Of a stretch of DNA of 64,000 nt, positions 63,020-64,000 are shown one piece after another. A program made the translations under genes and the position numbers. Where the stretch lies: NCBI RefSeq assembly GCF_015207505.1, contig NZ_JADEWT010000010.1, positions 27,634 to 91,633 on the forward strand, given 5' to 3'. The DNA comes from Tychonema sp. LEGE 06208 (lineage in GTDB: Bacteria > Cyanobacteriota > Cyanobacteriia > Cyanobacteriales > Microcoleaceae). Under the pieces are notes generated by a model, which was not told the origin of the DNA, did not search any database, and saw nothing but the letters and a program-made list of their open reading frames with translations. How positions within the stretch are numbered: the stretch's first letter is position 1; each line of letters begins with the position of its first letter.

Positions 63020-64000
63020 ATGCTTACCTGGTTGGAGACTCCAAGCCAACCAGACAAGAGCAGAAGCTGAAAACATTAAGTGAGTACGTGCACCAGTATC
63101 CATCTGGGTGGAAGAAGCGGTTGGAATTGGCGAATTTGCTGTATGCAATGGGTCGTATTGAGCAGGCGGTTGAGGAATATCGCCAAGCGATCGATCGGCA
63201 GCAACCACCATCGATCGGCGTGCGGTTGCAATGGGGGAAACTTTTGCAGCTTATGGGACAAGAGGTTGAGGCCGTAGCGGTTTATGAAAGTGCCTTGGCC
63301 AATGCACGCAATGAGGCGACTCGGCAGCATATCAGCGGATCGATCGCACTCTGTAGAGGTGACACTCCGGCAGCGATACTGGCTTTTGAGTCGGCGGCTT
63401 CCCTAGAACCAAATAATGCGGCTCACTGGCTGGCCTTGGGGCAGGTGCAAAGGGGCAGAGGGGATGCGGTTGCAGCTTTGCGAGCCTTTGATACGGTTTT
63501 GTCACTGAACCCGGATGATGTTGTAGCGCTGATTGACAGCTACGACGCTAGTCAGGCGGTGGGGAATGTGCGCCAAGCGCAGCGCAGGTTGAGCAAAGCG
63601 CTAGAGGTGGCTCCGGGTGATTTTGGGGTACTCAAACGACTGGCGGATACTCGTTGCCGGATGAGATTGGTATCCGGTGAGGAGGGGAAGCAGACTAAAC
63701 AGATGATTGGTTCTGTGCTGCAACTGGCTCCTGATGCGGCGGATGCCCGCGAGTTGCTGGCATATTATCACCTTTTCCGGGGCGAGTCGGCTAATGGGGT
63801 TGGGGTGTTGGAACGGTTTACTGAGGAACACCCAAATCATCCTAGGGGTTGGTATTCCTATGGGCGTTACTTGTTCCATACGGGGGAATATCAGAAGGCG
63901 GCTGAGGCAATGCTGAAGGCTTATCGTCTGTATCCCCAGGATTGTGAAATTTATCGGGCGTTGTGTGAGATGTTGCCTGCTGCGGAGATGACTTCTTCCC
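62959..64000 (+). CDS. TPR-repeat protein, 3' end outside window
   Basis: From ATG 62959 the frame is open for 347 codons to the window edge. The start MSRNTTFRVVSLTQSSG is followed by tetratricopeptide-type repeats: WKKRLELANLLYAMGRIEQAVEEYRQAI, VRLQWGKLLQLMGQEVEAVAVYESAL, AHWLALGQVQRGRGDAVAALRAFDTVL, GWYSYGRYLFHTGEYQKAAEAMLKAYRLYP. No signal peptide or membrane segment is seen in this part. It overlaps the sigma gene by 61 bp in another frame. Such proteins act in protein-protein contacts. What lies after residue 347 is unknown, so a larger fused enzyme is possible. Confidence 0.85.
   Translation, partial: MSRNTTFRVVSLTQSSGVELNAYLVGDSKPTRQEQKLKTLSEYVHQYPSGWKKRLELANLLYAMGRIEQAVEEYRQAIDRQQPPSIGVRLQWGKLLQLMGQEVEAVAVYESALANARNEATRQHISGSIALCRGDTPAAILAFESAASLEPNNAAHWLALGQVQRGRGDAVAALRAFDTVLSLNPDDVVALIDSYDASQAVGNVRQAQRRLSKALEVAPGDFGVLKRLADTRCRMRLVSGEEGKQTKQMIGSVLQLAPDAADARELLAYYHLFRGESANGVGVLERFTEEHPNHPRGWYSYGRYLFHTGEYQKAAEAMLKAYRLYPQDCEIYRALCEMLPAAEMTSS

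Overview
The window comes from a cyanobacterium, most likely a filamentous Oscillatoriales-type (Microcoleus/Oscillatoria-like) genome. The reasons are the many HIP1 octamers (GCGATCGC), the cyanobacterial gene set (GuaB3, thioredoxin, LpxB-related protein, short-Q-loop cytochrome bd, BlaI/M56 pair of PetR/PetP type), and the abundant short tandem and palindromic repeats. The genus is inference; there is no rRNA gene to test it.

Layout. Positions 1-1175: a decayed IS200-type transposase followed by the C-terminal part of a cobalamin gene (cbiG) that seems to have been cut by it. Positions 1183-6262: a small membrane protein and a secreted pentapeptide protein transcribed divergently around a perfect palindrome, then a lytic transglycosylase and leucyl aminopeptidase. 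Positions 6907-9105: a histidine kinase whose membrane domain resembles the plant ethylene receptor but has lost the copper-ligand histidine. Positions 9114-9612: a fragment of a MauG-like gene, a 248-bp foldback element and heptamer repeats.

Positions 9680-37929 (28 kb, minus strand): five tandem giant proteins of about 1790-2080 residues, each with a Ser/Thr kinase, an AAA-type ATPase, a long helical region, GAF and a histidine kinase (HstK type). The spacers are homologous, 66-71 bp long, and consistent with one operon. A 423-bp block spanning the gene1/gene2 junction recurs almost exactly at the gene2/gene3 junction, which points to recent gene conversion or unequal crossing-over. A sixth, more divergent relative with a C-terminal receiver lies at 53447-59947. 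It faces a response regulator (60121-61311) with an unusual N-terminal helix-turn-helix.

Positions 38458-47051: a copper/heme redox island. A BlaI-type repressor and M56 membrane protease (PetR/PetP type) are divergent from an MbnP-like four-Cys protein and its MbnH/MauG-like diheme partner. Then come cytochrome bd oxidase (cydAB) and a SafE/DsbD-like membrane protein with a small secreted protein. This last pair is bracketed by two copies of a foldback repeat.

Positions 47427-53089: housekeeping genes (LOG-family protein, trxA, guaB3, LpxB-related protein, polysaccharide deacetylase). Positions 53113-53243: a clean MITE. Positions 62126-64000: an ECF-like sigma factor with a repeat inside its coding sequence. 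It overlaps a TPR protein that runs off the window end.

No tRNA, rRNA or CRISPR array was seen. The most unusual content is the array of triple-domain kinases, the MbnP/MbnH pair next to a copper-type repressor/protease switch, and the ethylene-receptor-like kinase with Gln in place of the metal-ligand His.
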